DNA of 6,120 nt, taken from NCBI GenBank assembly GCA_018968805.1, contig JAGWZX010000041.1, positions 1 to 6,120 of the forward strand, read 5' to 3'. The translations under genes and the position numbers were made by a program. The notes under the pieces are model-generated. The model had not been told where the DNA came from. It worked only from the letters and a program-made list of their open reading frames with translations, and did no database searches. The first letter of the stretch is position 1, and every line of letters starts with the position of its first letter. This DNA is from Patescibacteria group bacterium (GTDB taxonomy: Bacteria > Patescibacteriota > Minisyncoccia > Phycocordibacterales > SIBU01). This document shows positions 4,969 through 6,120 of this stretch, piece by piece.

Positions 4969-6120
4969 ATGCGCGATATGCCCGCCGATAAAGATTTTTT
5001 GGACCGCTTTTCTGTGCCGTTCTTTATTGCGGCGTTGTTGTTCGTGGTCGTTTTTTCCGTGCCGACTTTGACTACCAAGCCCAAGCTCTGGATGGATGAA
5101 GCCAAATCCATGGAATTGGCGCGTAATTTTCTGCATCATGGCAAATTGGACATTGCTACGGCACCGGGACAATTCACCGGTTTTCCCAGCCTGCTTCAAT
5201 CCACAGGCTATCCGGTGACGGTGCCGCTCGCTCTTGTCTTTAAGATTTTCGGATACGGTATCGTATCAGCGCGGATTTTCATGCTTGCGTGGATGCTCGC
5301 CGCTCTCGGTCTGGTGTTTTGGCTTGGCAAAAAAATATTTACGCCGTGGCAAGCCGGTGCGGCTGTGCTTTTGATTGCCACCTTTTCTTCATTTCACGAC
5401 AGCGGCCGGACGGTGGTGGGGGAAGTTCCGGGTTTTCTGTTTCTTCTTTTGGCGCTCCGGTTTTTTCTGAAAGACGGGGAGGCGGGCGAAGCCCGCCCCG
5501 CCCGATTTCTCAAAAATTATTTCCTCGCGGGTATATTTCTGGGTTTTGCGGTGGTGACCAAACCCTCGGTCTTCGCCACTGCCATTCCGGCGGTTTTTAT
5601 CACGTTTGCTTTTGAAAAACCCGGTTGGAGAATATTTTTGGAGCGGTGTTTTACCGTGTGTCTCGGCATGGTGCCGGCCGCTTTGCTTTGGTTTATGTTT
5701 GTCGTAGGCAGCCCATTCACGCCGTCTGTCTGGCAGAGTATTTTTGTCTTTTACAAAAATCCCTATGGTTCTTCTATCGCACAAAACGTTATATCTAATC
5801 TGAAATTACTGCCTCGCACCGCCACCCTTGTTTATTTCGTGTTGTTGCTTATACCCGTGACGGCCGCCGCTTTCTGGGAAAAATCAGGACTGCGGCGGAT
5901 GGCGGCCCGTTTTACGGTCATTTACGCTATTCTGGCTTTTATATATTATCTGCGCAGCCCGGGCTGGATCCGTTACATGGTCATTGCCGATTTTCTCATC
6001 CTTTTTGTATTGCCGGCCGCGCTCGCTTTTTTTCTGCCTTGGCTTTTCAGAAAATTTTCAGCGTTTCGTCCGGGAGCATCCGTTACGGGCGCCGTTTTGG
6101 TTATTTTGGTCGCGATTCAG
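4969..6120 (+). CDS. GT39/PMT_2-like integral membrane glycosyltransferase, 3' truncated
   Basis: An open frame of 384 codons runs from ATG 4969 to the window end without a stop. The protein looks like the ArnT/PMT_2 group of polytopic membrane transferases, which take a sugar from a polyprenyl-phosphate carrier on the outer side of the membrane. A short polar N-terminus is followed by a first membrane helix (about 14-34). An extracytoplasmic loop then carries W41-M-D43-E44, the family's conserved acidic pair, in the context WMDEAKSMELARNFLHHG. Further hydrophobic segments lie near 99-119, 128-142, 151-167, 183-199, 203-215, 229-247, 285-301, 315-327 and 337-360. GEVPGFLFLLLAL (151-163) matches the loop-helix that follows in this family. 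AAGG at 4957-4960 is 8 nt before ATG 4969 and supports this start over the in-frame ATG at 4978. Residues 170-179 are an odd charged Gly/Glu/Ala/Arg insert encoded by a GC-rich palindrome. The acceptor (protein, lipid or glycan) is unknown. Confidence 0.85.
   Translation, partial: MRDMPADKDFLDRFSVPFFIAALLFVVVFSVPTLTTKPKLWMDEAKSMELARNFLHHGKLDIATAPGQFTGFPSLLQSTGYPVTVPLALVFKIFGYGIVSARIFMLAWMLAALGLVFWLGKKIFTPWQAGAAVLLIATFSSFHDSGRTVVGEVPGFLFLLLALRFFLKDGEAGEARPARFLKNYFLAGIFLGFAVVTKPSVFATAIPAVFITFAFEKPGWRIFLERCFTVCLGMVPAALLWFMFVVGSPFTPSVWQSIFVFYKNPYGSSIAQNVISNLKLLPRTATLVYFVLLLIPVTAAAFWEKSGLRRMAARFTVIYAILAFIYYLRSPGWIRYMVIADFLILFVLPAALAFFLPWLFRKFSAFRPGASVTGAVLVILVAIQ
5481..5497. repeat. GC-rich hairpin inside the GT39-like gene
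   Basis: GGCGGGC (5481-5487) and GCCCGCC (5491-5497) form a 7-bp all-GC stem around a GAA triloop, within an AT-richer coding stretch. It is read in frame as part of DGEAGEARPAR (residues 169-179), a charged segment between two membrane helices. It looks like a small palindromic element carried in frame, but a natural loop cannot be ruled out from one sequence. Confidence 0.65.

Noticed and set aside
5389..5784. 131-codon - strand open frame inside the GT39-like gene
   Set aside because: It is antisense to a continuous 384-codon membrane protein frame and yields a very basic peptide with no motif, typical of the complement of T-rich membrane-helix codons.
1..6120. Possible recoded UGA, as in some CPR lineages
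   Set aside because: Three genes end in TGA exactly at overlaps or at expected domain ends (558, 1391, 2140), so TGA works as a stop here.

Overview
The window reads as a bacterial cell-envelope polysaccharide locus. It holds three glycosyltransferase genes on the + strand (the first cut by the left edge), a complete three-gene dTDP-deoxysugar operon on the - strand, and a multi-spanning membrane glycosyltransferase on the + strand that runs off the right edge. Coding density is very high. The only non-coding stretches are 18 bp (2141-2158), 56 bp (3726-3781) and 110 bp (4859-4968), so no gene-free stretch approaches 300 bp. I saw no tRNA, rRNA, CRISPR array, transposase or phage gene.

Layout: 1-558 is the C-terminal half of a GT4-type (GT-B fold) transferase. 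555-1391 is a WaaE-like GT2 transferase. 1388-2140 is a DPM1-like GT2 transferase. These three are chained by ATGA stop/start overlaps and form one operon. They converge with the rml operon, which reads leftwards as rmlB (4858-3782), rmlA (3725-2985) and rmlD (2998-2159). rmlB and rmlA are separated by 56 bp holding a perfect 10-bp hairpin. rmlA and rmlD overlap by 14 bp. Divergent from rmlB, a GT39/PMT_2-type integral membrane transferase starts at 4969 and is still open at 6120.

Working model: RmlA activates glucose-1-phosphate with dTTP. RmlB turns dTDP-glucose into dTDP-4-keto-6-deoxyglucose, and RmlD is the final ketoreductase of dTDP-L-rhamnose synthesis. No rmlC (3,5-epimerase) lies in this operon, although both of its ends are inside the window. 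The cytoplasmic GT4 and GT2 enzymes would assemble a glycan. The DPM1-like enzyme would charge a polyprenyl-phosphate with a sugar, and the GT39-like membrane enzyme could use such a lipid-linked sugar on the outer face of the membrane.

Organism: TGA ends several genes (558, 1391, 2140), so the standard bacterial code applies and recoded-UGA lineages (Gracilibacteria/SR1) are excluded. Tight packing, start/stop overlaps, few strong Shine-Dalgarno sites, a short RmlA and moderate GC would fit a Patescibacteria/CPR genome or another uncultured bacterium. That taxonomic guess is inference only. The genes themselves belong to well-known families and I see no clear sign of an undescribed system. 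The most distinctive signals are small inverted repeats, one between rmlB and rmlA and several inside coding sequence.
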